Made by a program: the position numbers and the translations under genes. 64,000 nt of DNA from Saccharophagus sp. K07 (GTDB lineage Bacteria; Pseudomonadota; Gammaproteobacteria; Pseudomonadales; Cellvibrionaceae). The stretch spans positions 930,001 to 994,000 of the forward strand of contig NZ_QRAI01000001.1 in assembly GCF_014336955.1 (NCBI RefSeq), in the 5' to 3' direction. The notes beneath the pieces were generated by a model. The model was not told where the DNA came from and did no database searches. It saw only the letters and a program-made list of their open reading frames with translations. How positions within the stretch are numbered: the stretch's first letter is position 1; every line of letters starts with the position of its first letter. This document shows, piece by piece, positions 19,145-28,456 of this stretch.

Positions 19145-19901
19145 AACTTTGCAACTTATACAGCCGGATTGGCCGTGTCCGCCCAACGTAAAAGCGGTCA
19201 TCTCCACGCGGCGTGGTGGGGTGAGTTCCGGCGCTTACGCCAGCGGCAACTTGGGCGACCATGTGGGCGACGACCCGGCGCTTGTATTGGCCAACCGTCA
19301 GCAGTTGGCCAAGCAGACGGGGGTGCCGAACTGGCCGTGGCTGCAGCAGGTTCACGGTACAGATCTTGTGCAGTTCGACGAATCGCTCAGGGAGGGCAGT
19401 CCTGCAGATGGGGTCTATACCTCCGCTCCCGGGCGAGCCTGTGCTGTGCTTACGGCTGATTGTCTACCGGTATTGCTATGCAACGACAGTGGTACCCAGG
19501 TAGCTGCTGTTCACGCCGGATGGAAAGGCTTGGCGGCAGGCATTCTCAACAAATCGGTGGAAGCGTTTGCCGATAAGCCCGGCTCTCTTATGGCGTTTTT
19601 GGGGCCGGCTATAGGTCCTGAGCATTTCGAAGTTGGAGCGGATGTCTACACCGCTTTTGCGGGTTTGTTTGGCCGCATGGAGGTAGGGGATGATTGGCAG
19701 TCCGCGTTTGTGCCCGCCAGCCGACCCGGTCATTATTTGGCAGACCTATATGGGCTGGCCAGAAGTGTTTTTTCCCGCCTCGGGGTCGAGCGTGTATACG
19801 GAGGCAATTACTGTACGTTTGCCGATCAAGACTCCTTCTATTCCTATCGCCGGGATGGTGTTACCGGAAGAATGGTAAGCGCCATCTGGCTTGAATCCTG
19901 A
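19131..19901 (+). CDS. pgeF: PgeF/YfiH family purine nucleoside phosphorylase/laccase-fold protein
   Basis: A 256-residue protein of the family earlier called polyphenol oxidase or YfiH. The metal and active-site residues are visible: His in WLQQVHGTDLV, Cys in LTADCLPVLLC and His in VHAGWKGLAAGIL. The family is reported to edit misincorporated L-serine in peptidoglycan precursors and also shows purine nucleoside activity; which applies here cannot be read from sequence. It starts within the end of rluD and so is probably translationally coupled. It ends directly against the opposing unknown gene. Confidence 0.9.
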   Translation: MRRSRTLQLIQPDWPCPPNVKAVISTRRGGVSSGAYASGNLGDHVGDDPALVLANRQQLAKQTGVPNWPWLQQVHGTDLVQFDESLREGSPADGVYTSAPGRACAVLTADCLPVLLCNDSGTQVAAVHAGWKGLAAGILNKSVEAFADKPGSLMAFLGPAIGPEHFEVGADVYTAFAGLFGRMEVGDDWQSAFVPASRPGHYLADLYGLARSVFSRLGVERVYGGNYCTFADQDSFYSYRRDGVTGRMVSAIWLES

Positions 19902-20600
19902 TTAGCTGCGCAGGGTGCTGAGATAGTCCGTTAAGCGCCCAGCCCAGCGTTTCGACAATGCTTTGAAATCGCGCAGATTTTCTACCCGATTGGTCCGTTT
20001 TAAGTCCCCCGGTCCGCTAAATTGGCTCGTCTCGCTGTAATCGGAAAGTTGCACCAGCGGTTGATTGCCGCTGTCGTTGAGCGAAAGCTCCAAGCGCGCC
20101 GCGCCAGTGTATTGAACAAAGTCTTTGGAGATCGGGCGCATCGACAAGTCTGGCGCGAGCAGACGAAACCGGGAAAGGTTGGCGGAAACTATGAGGGTAT
20201 CGCTGTCTGGAGAATGCGTCTGTTCCAAGCCGAGATCTTTGCTGAGTGCATCTTCCAATGCTTTGCGCAGTGCGTCTGTATAGGACTTGCGAATGCGTTC
20301 TTCGTCTCGCTCAGTCATCTGACTTTTAAAATCCCACAGCCATTGTTTGTCGAACTCCAGCGTCGGTTGCTCAACCTGGAATGTTTTGAAACGCTTGAGA
20401 TCGACCCCTTGAACAAGTCGCACGGAGTCAAAGCCTTTAGCCTTTACGTCGATCCACGCGACTGACGGTTGTGCGTTTAACGAGCTCGCCGCAACAGTCG
20501 TTTCCTCGGGCACGACCTTAGGTTTGGGGGTAGCCCAAATGGGAGTGGATATAAAAGGCGCAGTCACAAGTGCAAGGCATAAAGCGTATGTGAGCTTCAT
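19902..20600 (-). CDS. Exported protein of unknown function (DUF3313-like)
   Basis: A 232-residue protein with a signal peptide (cut probably after the IWA motif near residue 24); GAGGAAG lies 4 bases before its ATG. The mature part has a conserved-looking core: VKAKGFDSVRLVQGVDLKRFKTFQ, then a helix rich in D, E and R, then LIVSANLSRFRLLAP. The pattern of a short exported domain with a DLKRFKTF strand resembles DUF3313-type envelope proteins, but I do not recognise it with certainty. No lipobox is present. It sits between pgeF and clpB, which are direct neighbours in Pseudomonas, so it looks like an insertion in that block. Confidence 0.6.
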   Translation of the reverse strand: MKLTYALCLALVTAPFISTPIWATPKPKVVPEETTVAASSLNAQPSVAWIDVKAKGFDSVRLVQGVDLKRFKTFQVEQPTLEFDKQWLWDFKSQMTERDEERIRKSYTDALRKALEDALSKDLGLEQTHSPDSDTLIVSANLSRFRLLAPDLSMRPISKDFVQYTGAARLELSLNDSGNQPLVQLSDYSETSQFSGPGDLKRTNRVENLRDFKALSKRWAGRLTDYLSTLRS

Positions 20601-20819
20601 AAAACTTCCTCAGACCAAACGAGCGGGGGTGTCGAACCGGATCTTAGCGTCACCAACCATAGTTAGAAGGATTTGGCGAACAAAGATTCCAGGGTTTGAA
20701 GAGCGTCTGCTGTTAAAAATTGTAGCCAGAGTCCCTAATTTACCGGGGTGACCGCGAAGTGGTTGAAAAAATCTAGCATTTGTTCTGGATCAAATTTGCT
20801 TCACCTGTTTTGAGGGTCG

Positions 20820-20846
20820 CTTGATTTTGTTGTGACACGCCCAAAT
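20820..20846 (+). promoter_or_regulatory. Heat-shock (sigma-32) promoter of clpB
   Basis: The -35 element CTTGATT (20820-20826) and the -10 element CCCAAAT (20840-20846) are separated by exactly 13 bases, close to the sigma-32 consensus CTTGAAA-N13-CCCATNT. The promoter lies 39 bases before the clpB start, where a heat-shock promoter is expected. Confidence 0.85.
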
Positions 20847-20885
20847 CTAGCATCACATCTCATTGCCGAATTGGGGTTTTCCTAA

Positions 20886-23522
20886 ATGCGTATAGACCGC
20901 TTTACCAATCAACTGCAGATAGCCCTATCTGACGCTCAATCTTTGGCTGTGGGGCGCGATCACTCTCAAATCGAGCCGGTCCACTTGGCCGTTGCCATGC
21001 TCGACCAGCAGGGCGGTTCCGTACGCCCCTTGCTCTCAGCCGCTGGCTTTGATGTCAACGCATTGCGTAATGCTTTGCGCAAAGCATTGGATGATCTGCC
21101 GAAAATCCAGAACCCTACCGGCGATGTCAGTATGTCGCAGGAATTAGGGCGTTTGCTGAATTTGGCCGACAAGCAGGCGCAAAAGCAGGGCGACAAATTT
21201 ATTTCCAGTGAATCGGTATTGTTGGCCGCTCTGCAGGACGGTAGTAACAGCCTGGGCAAAGTGCTGAAGCAACACGGCGATCAGCGCCGTTTGGAGCAGG
21301 CAATTCAAAAAGTGCGCGGCGGTGAAACCGTCGACAATCCAGATGCAGAAGGCCAACGCCAAGCGTTGGATAAATACACCGTTGATCTCACTGCGCGCGC
21401 GGAAGCGGGCAAACTCGATCCGGTAATCGGCCGCGACGACGAAATTCGCCGAACTATTCAGGTTTTGCAGCGCCGCACCAAAAATAACCCTGTGCTGATT
21501 GGTGAACCCGGCGTTGGTAAGACCGCGATTGTCGAAGGCTTGGCGCAGCGCATCGTCAATGGCGAAGTGCCGGAAGGTTTAAAAGATAAACGCCTATTGT
21601 CACTTGATCTCGGTGCACTGCTCGCCGGCGCCAAATTCCGTGGCGACTTTGAGGAACGCTTAAAAGCTGTTATGAACGAGTTAAGCAAACAAGAGGGGCG
21701 GATTATTCTGTTTATCGACGAGCTGCACACCATGGTTGGCGCGGGTAAAGCCGAGGGTGCCATGGATGCAGGCAATATGCTCAAGCCAGCGCTCGCCCGC
21801 GGTGAATTGCACTGCGTCGGCGCCACAACGCTGGATGAATACCGCAAGTACATCGAAAAAGACGCGGCACTCGAACGCCGCTTCCAAAAAGTATTGGTGG
21901 ATGAGCCTAACGAAGAAGACACCATTGCCATTTTGCGCGGTTTGAAAGAGCGCTATGAAGTCCACCACGGCGTCGATATTACGGACTCAGCTATTATCGC
22001 CGCGGCTAAATTGTCGCAGCGCTACATCACGGATCGTCAATTGCCCGACAAAGCAATCGATCTGATCGACGAGGCGGCGAGCCGTATTCGCATGGAAATC
22101 GATTCCAAGCCGGAAGAGATGGATCGCCTGGAGCGCAAATTGATCCAGTTGAAAATCGAACGCGAAGCAGTGAAAAAAGACGAAGACGAAGCTGCGCGCA
22201 AACGTCTGGATAAAATCAATCAGGATATTGAAAACCTGGAACGCGAATACGCTGATCTCGATGAAATCTGGCGTTCCGAAAAAGCCGCACTGCAAGGTTC
22301 ACAGGATATTAAAACCAAATTGGAGCAAGCTCGTTTGGATCTCGAAAGCGCCCGCCGCGCCAGCGACCTTGCGCGCATGTCGGAATTGCAATACGGCATT
22401 ATTCCAGCGTTGGAAAAACAACTCGATATGGCGAGCCACGCTGAAATGCTGGAAATGAAGCTGCTGCGCAATCGAGTGACGGACGAAGAAATCGCTGAAG
22501 TGGTTTCCAAATGGACCGGTATTCCGGTTTCCAAAATGCTGGAAGGCGAGCGGGAAAAATTGCTGCGCATGGAAGATGCGTTGCACAAACGCGTAATTGG
22601 TCAAAATGAAGCGGTCAACGCGGTTGCCAACGCGGTGCGGCGCTCGCGCGCCGGTTTATCCGATCCCAATCGCCCGAACGGGTCCTTCCTGTTCCTCGGA
22701 CCCACTGGCGTTGGTAAAACTGAATTGTGTAAATCGCTGGCGGAATTTTTGTTCGATACTCAGGATGCGATGGTGCGCATTGATATGTCCGAATTTATGG
22801 AGAAGCACTCCGTCGCCCGTTTGATCGGTGCGCCTCCCGGCTATGTAGGATACGAAGAGGGCGGTTATTTAACGGAGGCTGTGCGGCGTAAGCCTTATTC
22901 CGTGGTGTTGTTGGATGAGGTGGAAAAAGCGCATCCGGATGTTTTCAATATCCTGCTGCAAGTACTTGAAGATGGTCGCTTGACTGACGGCCAAGGTCGA
23001 ACCGTGGATTTCCGCAACACGGTTGTGGTCATGACTTCCAATCTGGGCTCGGACCGAATTCAGGAAATCGCCAATAATCGCTCTTTCGATACGATTAATT
23101 TCGATGGTTCACGCGATGATGACGGTCAGAACGAGAACCGCTACCACGCGATGAAGAATGCAGTCATGGAAGTCGTCTCACGCCACTTCCGTCCGGAATT
23201 TATCAACCGTATCGACGAAGTAGTGGTGTTCCATCCATTGGCTGCTTCGCAGATCAAAGGTATCGCCGATATTCAGCTCAGCCTGTTGCGCCGCCGCTTA
23301 GCGGAGCGCGATCTGAAGCTGGAGCTCGCACCTGAGGTGATGGAACTGTTGGCGGAGGCTGGTTTCGATCCTGTATACGGCGCACGTCCCTTAAAACGCG
23401 CCATCACCCAAATGATCGAAAACCCGCTCGCTCAGGAAGTGCTCGCCGGCAAATTCAGCCCAGGCGATACCATTTCCGGGGTCCTGGCTGGCGAAAAAGT
23501 AGTATTCAACAGGTCGCGCTGA
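20886..23522 (+). CDS. clpB: ATP-dependent disaggregase ClpB
   Basis: An 878-residue Hsp100 chaperone of full length. Order: N-terminal Clp domain (1-145), first AAA+ module with Walker A GEPGVGKT at 206-213, a long coiled-coil M-domain (about 410-530, rich in E, K and R), and a second AAA+ module with Walker A GPTGVGKT at 605-612. Pore-loop and sensor segments ([23 protein letters not shown]) are intact, and there is no ClpP-binding loop. With DnaK it pulls proteins out of aggregates. It is expressed from the sigma-32 promoter just upstream and ends in a strong terminator, so it is a single-gene unit. Confidence 0.98.
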   Translation: MRIDRFTNQLQIALSDAQSLAVGRDHSQIEPVHLAVAMLDQQGGSVRPLLSAAGFDVNALRNALRKALDDLPKIQNPTGDVSMSQELGRLLNLADKQAQKQGDKFISSESVLLAALQDGSNSLGKVLKQHGDQRRLEQAIQKVRGGETVDNPDAEGQRQALDKYTVDLTARAEAGKLDPVIGRDDEIRRTIQVLQRRTKNNPVLIGEPGVGKTAIVEGLAQRIVNGEVPEGLKDKRLLSLDLGALLAGAKFRGDFEERLKAVMNELSKQEGRIILFIDELHTMVGAGKAEGAMDAGNMLKPALARGELHCVGATTLDEYRKYIEKDAALERRFQKVLVDEPNEEDTIAILRGLKERYEVHHGVDITDSAIIAAAKLSQRYITDRQLPDKAIDLIDEAASRIRMEIDSKPEEMDRLERKLIQLKIEREAVKKDEDEAARKRLDKINQDIENLEREYADLDEIWRSEKAALQGSQDIKTKLEQARLDLESARRASDLARMSELQYGIIPALEKQLDMASHAEMLEMKLLRNRVTDEEIAEVVSKWTGIPVSKMLEGEREKLLRMEDALHKRVIGQNEAVNAVANAVRRSRAGLSDPNRPNGSFLFLGPTGVGKTELCKSLAEFLFDTQDAMVRIDMSEFMEKHSVARLIGAPPGYVGYEEGGYLTEAVRRKPYSVVLLDEVEKAHPDVFNILLQVLEDGRLTDGQGRTVDFRNTVVVMTSNLGSDRIQEIANNRSFDTINFDGSRDDDGQNENRYHAMKNAVMEVVSRHFRPEFINRIDEVVVFHPLAASQIKGIADIQLSLLRRRLAERDLKLELAPEVMELLAEAGFDPVYGARPLKRAITQMIENPLAQEVLAGKFSPGDTISGVLAGEKVVFNRSR

Positions 23523-23530
23523 CGGAAACA

Positions 23531-23557
23531 AAAAGCCCCGCATTTGCGGGGCTTTTT
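23531..23557 (+). terminator. Rho-independent terminator after clpB
   Basis: A GC-rich stem (AAAAGCCCCGC with GCGGGGCTTTT, loop ATTT) followed by a T run, 8 bases after the clpB stop. The A tract on the left also makes it usable for the opposing DUF4124 gene. Confidence 0.92.
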
Positions 23558-23579
23558 ATATCTGCCGTATCTATGTCGA

Positions 23580-24005
23580 TTATTCGGTGTCCGCTGCTGC
23601 GGGCTTGCAAAGGCGTGCAATCGCACGACGACTAAATTCGATTTCCGCATTGATTTCTTCTTGCGTGAGCTCTTTTAAGCTGCCGTCCCGTTCTTGCATT
23701 TGGATGCGACGGTTGCTTTGCAGCAGTGCCAATCGATCCCGCTCAGCCTGGCATCTGACCGCATCCGGATCATCGTTGGACTCGCTAACCTCGTCAGAAC
23801 TGATTGTTCCCAAGGATTGCGGTCCTTTTTTCTTGACCCTTTCAGCTTTCACACCCTTTGGTGGTTTGTCGGAGTAGTGAATAACACCCCGTTCGTCCTT
23901 CCACTGATACAAATCCGCCGCTGCAGACATCAGTGGCAAACTCAGCAAAAGAGCCAGGCCTACAGTGTGAAAGGGCTGAAGAAACTGTCGTTTTACGGTG
24001 CTCAT
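23580..24005 (-). CDS. DUF4124 domain protein, exported
   Basis: A 141-residue protein with a signal peptide (cut after SAAA or SAAAD, about residue 30). The DUF4124 core follows, ADLYQWKDERGVIHYSDKPP, a short beta domain of unknown function common in gammaproteobacterial envelope proteins. The remainder is a charged helix (CQAERDRLALLQSNRRIQM). The ATG at 24005 with AAGG 7 bases upstream gives a normal signal peptide; a frame extending upstream to 24029 has no such site. It converges on clpB. Confidence 0.82.
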   Translation of the reverse strand: MSTVKRQFLQPFHTVGLALLLSLPLMSAAADLYQWKDERGVIHYSDKPPKGVKAERVKKKGPQSLGTISSDEVSESNDDPDAVRCQAERDRLALLQSNRRIQMQERDGSLKELTQEEINAEIEFSRRAIARLCKPAAADTE

Positions 24006-24138
24006 GTAAGTACCTTGTATATCGGTCAAAAAGTCAGGCTCAAACTGCGACCTTGCTTGAGTATAGCGCCACCGCCAGGTTTGAGCTGTGCTGCGTTCAT
24101 CAGCTGGGTGAATGGCTATTTAGCGGACCTGAATGGGA

Positions 24139-25113
24139 CTACGCAAGGGTAATCAACTTTTCTATAAAGGCGTCTGTAGCCGGATTGATCCGCTGCCGCG
24201 CCGGGTCTGCTTCGAACCAAGCAATCGTTCTTTTAATGCCTTCGCGATATGGAATCTCCGCACGAAAATCTGGCACCAAAGCTTTGATCTTGCTGTTATC
24301 AAAAATGGCACTGACCGATTTGTCGCCCAGCAGCGTGCCGGTGTAATCGGGATTCAATGCGCAAATCCGCTCGGACGTGACGTGCACTATGCGCGCTTCA
24401 CATCCTGCCGCCTCAGCGGTCAGCTGATAGATGGTATCCCAGGTCAGAAATTCATCCGAAGTTATATGGAAATCCTCGCCAATTGCTTTGGCGTTGCCGA
24501 CCAGTCCAGCAAACCCGCGAGCAAAGTCCTCTGCGTGGGTCAGTGTCCAAACGGAGGTCCCGTCCCCCTGCACGACCACAGGTTTTCCCTGTTTCATACG
24601 CGCCACGGCGGTGTACTCCGTCCAGCCGCCGATCGTCAGTGGGATAACCGTGGAGTAGGTGTGCGACGGGCGCACTATGGTTGCGGGGAATCCCTCGCGC
24701 TCATAAGCCGACATCAATGTTCTTTCTGCGGCAATCTTGTTGCGCGAGTACTCCCAAAAAGGGTTCTCCAGTGGTGTGCGCTCGGTGATATAAGGGGTAG
24801 GGCCGGGATTTTGATAACAGGACGCAGAGCTGATGAAGATATACTGTCGCGCTTTTCCGCGGAATAGCTGGATATCGCGCTCTATATGCTCGGGTGTGAA
24901 GGCTATCCAGTTAACCACCGCATCCCACTCGAAATCATCAAGGTGCCGGTGCGCCTGCGGAGTATCTATATCCCCGCAAATAAAGTGGGCGGAGGGCAAA
25001 TCGACATGACTGCCAGTGCGGTTCAATAACCAGAGATCGCAACCGCGCGATAGCAGCAGGCGACTGGCCGATAAACTGATATTGCCTGTGCCACCGATAA
25101 ACAAAACTTTCAT
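24139..25113 (-). CDS. NAD-dependent epimerase/dehydratase family protein (extended SDR)
   Basis: A 324-residue Rossmann-fold protein. The nucleotide loop is GGTGNIS (about residues 7-13), and the catalytic pair is in YSRNK with the preceding Ser in ISSASCYQ, the SDR Y-x-x-x-K arrangement. The central part (RPSHTYSTVIP, GDGTSVWTLTHAEDFA) resembles sugar-nucleotide epimerase-like proteins related to plant CSP41. The substrate is unknown. I start at the ATG at 25113, directly before the Rossmann strand; an upstream frame to 25281 would add 56 residues with no family counterpart. No sugar-biosynthesis genes are adjacent. Confidence 0.82.
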   Translation of the reverse strand: MKVLFIGGTGNISLSASRLLLSRGCDLWLLNRTGSHVDLPSAHFICGDIDTPQAHRHLDDFEWDAVVNWIAFTPEHIERDIQLFRGKARQYIFISSASCYQNPGPTPYITERTPLENPFWEYSRNKIAAERTLMSAYEREGFPATIVRPSHTYSTVIPLTIGGWTEYTAVARMKQGKPVVVQGDGTSVWTLTHAEDFARGFAGLVGNAKAIGEDFHITSDEFLTWDTIYQLTAEAAGCEARIVHVTSERICALNPDYTGTLLGDKSVSAIFDNSKIKALVPDFRAEIPYREGIKRTIAWFEADPARQRINPATDAFIEKLITLA

Positions 25114-25302
25114 GCAACAAAACCCAAAAGGGGAAATTGTCGCGGAGTATACAAGTAAGCAATAGGGGAGATAAGAATAAGCTGCGAAGCTTATGCCGTA
25201 TTTAAAACAGAGGGAAAATAAGAGTGCGGAGTTGAAGTTGCGAGACCGCAATTTCGTGCGGCCTCGCTTGAGATTCTTCAATAATGCAATAGGCTTTTCT
25301 AA

Positions 25303-25325
25303 GAGCTGCTTTAAAAAAGCAACTC
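25303..25325 (-). terminator. Probable terminator after the cold-shock gene
   Basis: A 10-base-pair stem with one G-U pair (25303-25312 with 25316-25325) lies 17 bases past the csp stop. The following T tract on the minus strand is short and broken, so this is less certain than the other terminators. Confidence 0.5.
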
Positions 25326-25341
25326 CCGAAAGTTGGATTTG

Positions 25342-25551
25342 TTAGATCGCGACGATATTTTCTGCTTGTGGGCCTTTCTTGCCTTGCGTAACAGTGAACT
25401 GTACGCGCTGACCTTCGGCAAGCGTTTTGAAACCTGAGCCGCTAATGGCGCTGAAATGAGCAAAAACATCTGGACCGGACTCTTGAGCGATAAAGCCAAA
25501 GCCTTTGGATTCGTTGAACCATTTAACGGTGCCGGTGGTGGTATTAGCCAT
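25342..25551 (-). CDS. CspA-family cold-shock protein
   Basis: A 69-residue single OB-fold cold-shock domain. Both RNA-binding motifs are intact: KGFGFI (RNP1) and DVFAHF (RNP2, with Ala where Val is usual). It binds single-stranded RNA and melts secondary structure at low temperature or during growth transitions. AGGA lies 8 bases before the ATG. A long stretch of more than 200 bases without genes precedes it and could be the structured 5' leader typical of cspA genes, including a small palindrome at 25582-25595. Which paralogue it is cannot be told. Confidence 0.95.
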   Translation of the reverse strand: MANTTTGTVKWFNESKGFGFIAQESGPDVFAHFSAISGSGFKTLAEGQRVQFTVTQGKKGPQAENIVAI

Positions 25552-26102
25552 GTGGATTGTCCTGTACTTGATAAAAATGGTGTTCTAGATAGAACGGTTT
25601 TGCTGTGTTGCTACTAATGAAGGTCGAGCGAGGAGTATCCAGAAGGGACTGCCACAAGTCTGCGAGACGGCTAACATAAGAGCTAAAAGCGCTTCTAAGA
25701 TTATAGGGATTCCTGGCGTTGTCAATGAATATTCGTGTGCGGACCTTATTGCGGTGCGTTCGAATGCTTGACTTTGCCGGGTCAGTAGAGAAAATGAGCA
25801 ATTCGCCAGATGGCTGGTAGACTACGCCCGATAGACCTCGGCGCGACTATTCTACTCAGCGGCAAATCAACCCTTTGCCCGACCATCCTGAAGTGCGGGG
25901 GCGCATACCCGAGCTGCCCTACTTGATATCGCGTTGCCGGCTCCAATCGGACATTGCCCGCTTTAAAAAAGCGGCGGTATCAAGTCTGCTTCAACAAATT
26001 CGCAACTTTTCCGGTTCAAACTCTGCGCCGTGTCGGCTCGGAGTGCCGTTGTATTTTTATGAACCTGATGATCGTTAATCAGACAGACAGAGGACTGTAA
26101 CA
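25552..26102. other. Intergenic region between csp and ilvI (divergent leaders)
   Basis: These 551 bases hold the leaders of two divergent genes. On the csp side is the palindrome GTTCTAGATAGAAC (25582-25595), about 30 bases before the csp start. On the ilvI side is a stem CCGCTTT-AAA-AAAGCGG (about 25958-25974) with no T run, and a 13-codon frame (26059-26100) ending two bases before ilvI. I see no classic attenuator with runs of Leu, Val or Ile codons. Longer open frames across this region have no ribosome sites or recognisable protein features. Confidence 0.5.
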
Positions 26103-27836
26103 GTGGAATTACTTTCCGGCGGTGACATGCTGCTACGAGCCCTGGCGGACGAAGGCGTTGAGTGCATTTTCGGCTACCCGGGTGGTGCGGCACTGCACAT
26201 TTACGACGCCTTGTTCCGTCAGAACAAGGTAAAACATATTCTGGTTCGCCATGAGCAGGCGGCCACTCACGCGGCGGACGGTTATGCCCGCTCCACCGGC
26301 CGAGTCGGTGTGGTACTGGTAACCTCGGGCCCAGGTGCCACCAACGCCATTACCGGCATTGCGACGGCCTATATGGACTCCATACCCATGGTGGTGATCT
26401 CCGGTCAGGTCGTGTCCGACAAGATCGGCGAAGATGCCTTCCAAGAAACCGACATGGTGGGCATTTCCCGTCCTATCGTGAAGCACAGCTTCCTGGTGAA
26501 GGACGCTCGGGATATCCCTTCCATCGTTAAAAAAGCATTCTATATCGCCTCCACAGGCCGTCCTGGACCGGTGGTGATCGATATCCCTAAAGACGTTACC
26601 AATCCGAACGACAAGTTCGAATACCACTACCCAGAGCGCATCAAAATGCGTTCATACTCCCCAGCGCAACGCGGTCACGCAGGGCAGATCAAAAAAGCGG
26701 TACAACTGCTGCTGTCGGCCAAGCGCCCCATTATTTACGCGGGCGGTGGTGTTATTTTGGGCAATGCCTGCCAACAACTGACAGAATTGGCGCGCCGCCT
26801 GGATGCGCCGGTTACCAATACATTGATGGGCTTGGGTGCTTACCCGGGAAGCGATCGCCAGTTCCTCGGTATGCTCGGCATGCACGGCTTCGTCGAAGCC
26901 AACTATGCCATGCACCATGCGGACGTCATTTTGGCCGTGGGCGCTCGCTTTGATGACCGCGTAACCAATACGCCGAAGAAATTTTGCCCGAACGCCAAGA
27001 TCATCCACGTCGATATCGATCCGGCATCCATTTCCAAAACCGTCGTTGCCGATGTTCCCATCGTAGGTCCGGTCGACAGCGTTCTGAACGATATGCTGGA
27101 AATCCTCGCGACTGCGGAAGAAAAGCAGGACAGTAAAGCTATCGAAGACTGGTGGAAACAAATCAATGAATGGCGTGAACGCTATGGCCTGCTGGTCAAA
27201 CCGCGCTATCGCACCGACGGCAATATGATTATGCCGGAAGAGGTGATTCGTACTCTGTACGAAGTGACCAAGGGCGATGCCTTCGTTACCTCGGACGTTG
27301 GTCAGCACCAGATGTTTACGGCGCAGTATTATCAGTTTGATAAACCGCGCCGTTGGATCAATTCCGGTGGTCTGGGCACCATGGGTTTTGGTTTGCCGGC
27401 CGCTATGGGCGTTCAATACGCAAACCGTGATGCAACCGTCGCCTGTGTAACGGGTGAAGGCAGTATCCAAATGTGTATCCAAGAGCTGTCCACCTGCAAG
27501 CAATACCATTTGCCGGTGAAAATCATCTGCTTGAACAACCAGGCGCTCGGCATGGTGAAGCAGTGGCAAGACATGCAGTACAGCAGTCGTTATTCCGAGA
27601 GCTTGTACGAAGAATCCCTGCCGGATTTCGTCAAGTTGATGGAAGCCTACGGCCATGTGGGGATGCGTGTGACTAAACGGGAAGAACTGCGCGCGAAAAT
27701 GGAAGAATGTTTTGCTATGAAAGACAGGGTGGTCTTTATGGATATTTACGTAGATCCGACCGAACACGTTTATCCGATGCAGATTTCTCCTGGCTCTATG
27801 CGCGATATGTGGCTGAATAAAACGGAGCGCACCTAA
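26103..27836 (+). CDS. ilvI: Acetolactate synthase, large (catalytic) subunit
   Basis: A 577-residue thiamine diphosphate enzyme of the usual length. The N-terminal domain has the catalytic Glu in [16 protein letters not shown] (about residue 47), and the C-terminal domain has the cofactor motif GEGSIQM...LNN. It joins two pyruvates to acetolactate, or pyruvate and 2-oxobutyrate, the first common step to valine, leucine and isoleucine, and feeds the branch that AvtA can also use. Translation starts at a GTG with AGAGGA 8 bases upstream. The stop shares one base with the ilvH start, so the subunits are co-translated. Confidence 0.96.
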   Translation: MELLSGGDMLLRALADEGVECIFGYPGGAALHIYDALFRQNKVKHILVRHEQAATHAADGYARSTGRVGVVLVTSGPGATNAITGIATAYMDSIPMVVISGQVVSDKIGEDAFQETDMVGISRPIVKHSFLVKDARDIPSIVKKAFYIASTGRPGPVVIDIPKDVTNPNDKFEYHYPERIKMRSYSPAQRGHAGQIKKAVQLLLSAKRPIIYAGGGVILGNACQQLTELARRLDAPVTNTLMGLGAYPGSDRQFLGMLGMHGFVEANYAMHHADVILAVGARFDDRVTNTPKKFCPNAKIIHVDIDPASISKTVVADVPIVGPVDSVLNDMLEILATAEEKQDSKAIEDWWKQINEWRERYGLLVKPRYRTDGNMIMPEEVIRTLYEVTKGDAFVTSDVGQHQMFTAQYYQFDKPRRWINSGGLGTMGFGLPAAMGVQYANRDATVACVTGEGSIQMCIQELSTCKQYHLPVKIICLNNQALGMVKQWQDMQYSSRYSESLYEESLPDFVKLMEAYGHVGMRVTKREELRAKMEECFAMKDRVVFMDIYVDPTEHVYPMQISPGSMRDMWLNKTERT

Positions 27837-28327
27837 TGAGACGAATTATTTCACTTTTGATGGAAAACGAACCTGGCGCACTCTCCCGAGTTGTCGGGTT
27901 GTTTTCACAGCGCGGCTATAACATCGAATCGCTCACCGTCGCGCCGACGGAAGATCGCACTCTGTCGCGTTTGACTCTGACCACCATCGGCGATGATCAC
28001 AAGATCGAACAAATCACCAAGCACCTTAATCGTTTGATTGAAGTGGTGAAATTAGTCGATCTCACAGAAGGTGCGCATATTGAGCGCGAATTAATGCTGG
28101 TAAAAGTGCGTGCAACTGGCGCTCAACGTGCAGAAGTCAAACGTTGTGTGGATATATTCCGCGGTCAGATCGTCGACGTGACGGCAACGGTCTACACGAT
28201 TCAAATTACTGGCACCAGCGATAAATTGGACGCTTTCTTTCAAGCAGTTGGTGAAGCGTCGATTTTGGAAGTGGTGCGCTCAGGTGTATCCGGTATTGGC
28301 CGGGGCGAAAAAGTTCTCACCATTTAA
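27836..28327 (+). CDS. ilvH: Acetolactate synthase, small (regulatory) subunit
   Basis: A 163-residue protein with an N-terminal ACT domain (RRIISLLMENEPGALSRVVGLF; RGYNIESLTV) and the conserved C-terminal domain (LMLVKVRA...CVDIFRGQIVDVT). It binds the large subunit, raises its activity and confers valine feedback inhibition. The length matches IlvH. It overlaps ilvI by one base, and a strong terminator follows, so ilvIH is a two-gene operon. Confidence 0.96.
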   Translation: MRRIISLLMENEPGALSRVVGLFSQRGYNIESLTVAPTEDRTLSRLTLTTIGDDHKIEQITKHLNRLIEVVKLVDLTEGAHIERELMLVKVRATGAQRAEVKRCVDIFRGQIVDVTATVYTIQITGTSDKLDAFFQAVGEASILEVVRSGVSGIGRGEKVLTI

Positions 28328-28348
28328 ATTGATTTTCGAATGCAATCA

Positions 28349-28371
28349 GCCGGGCAAGTCCCGGCTTTTTT
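28349..28371 (+). terminator. Rho-independent terminator after ilvH
   Basis: A stem GCCGGG (28349-28354) with CCCGGC (28360-28365), five-base loop, followed by six T residues, 21 bases past the ilvH stop. Confidence 0.9.
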
Positions 28372-28406
28372 ATTTCTGCAAAAATTGAGCGCTCATCAGT
28401 AATAAA

Positions 28407-28429
28407 AAAGCCCCGCAGAGCGGGGCTTT
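28407..28429 (-). terminator. Rho-independent terminator after the RND operon
   Basis: A 10-base-pair stem (AAAGCCCCGC with GCGGGGCTTT, loop AGA) with a T run on the minus strand, 27 bases past the end of the RND transporter gene. It is also usable from the ilvH side. Confidence 0.88.
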
Positions 28430-28456
28430 GGGTTTTAGATTTCTACGAATTTAATG

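Noticed and set aside
25544-25801. An 85-codon frame across the csp leader
   Set aside because: Overlaps the csp start, has no ribosome site or known motif; better explained as untranslated leader.
25957-25976. Hairpin CCGCTTT-AAA-AAAGCGG in the ilvI leader as an attenuator
   Set aside because: No T run follows on either strand and no alternative antiterminator pairing was seen.
25875-26078. A 67-codon frame upstream of ilvI
   Set aside because: No ribosome site and no similarity to leader peptides.
26652-27767. A 371-codon open frame antisense to ilvI
   Set aside because: It mirrors the codon pattern of ilvI, has no domain or signal, and lies wholly inside a certain gene.
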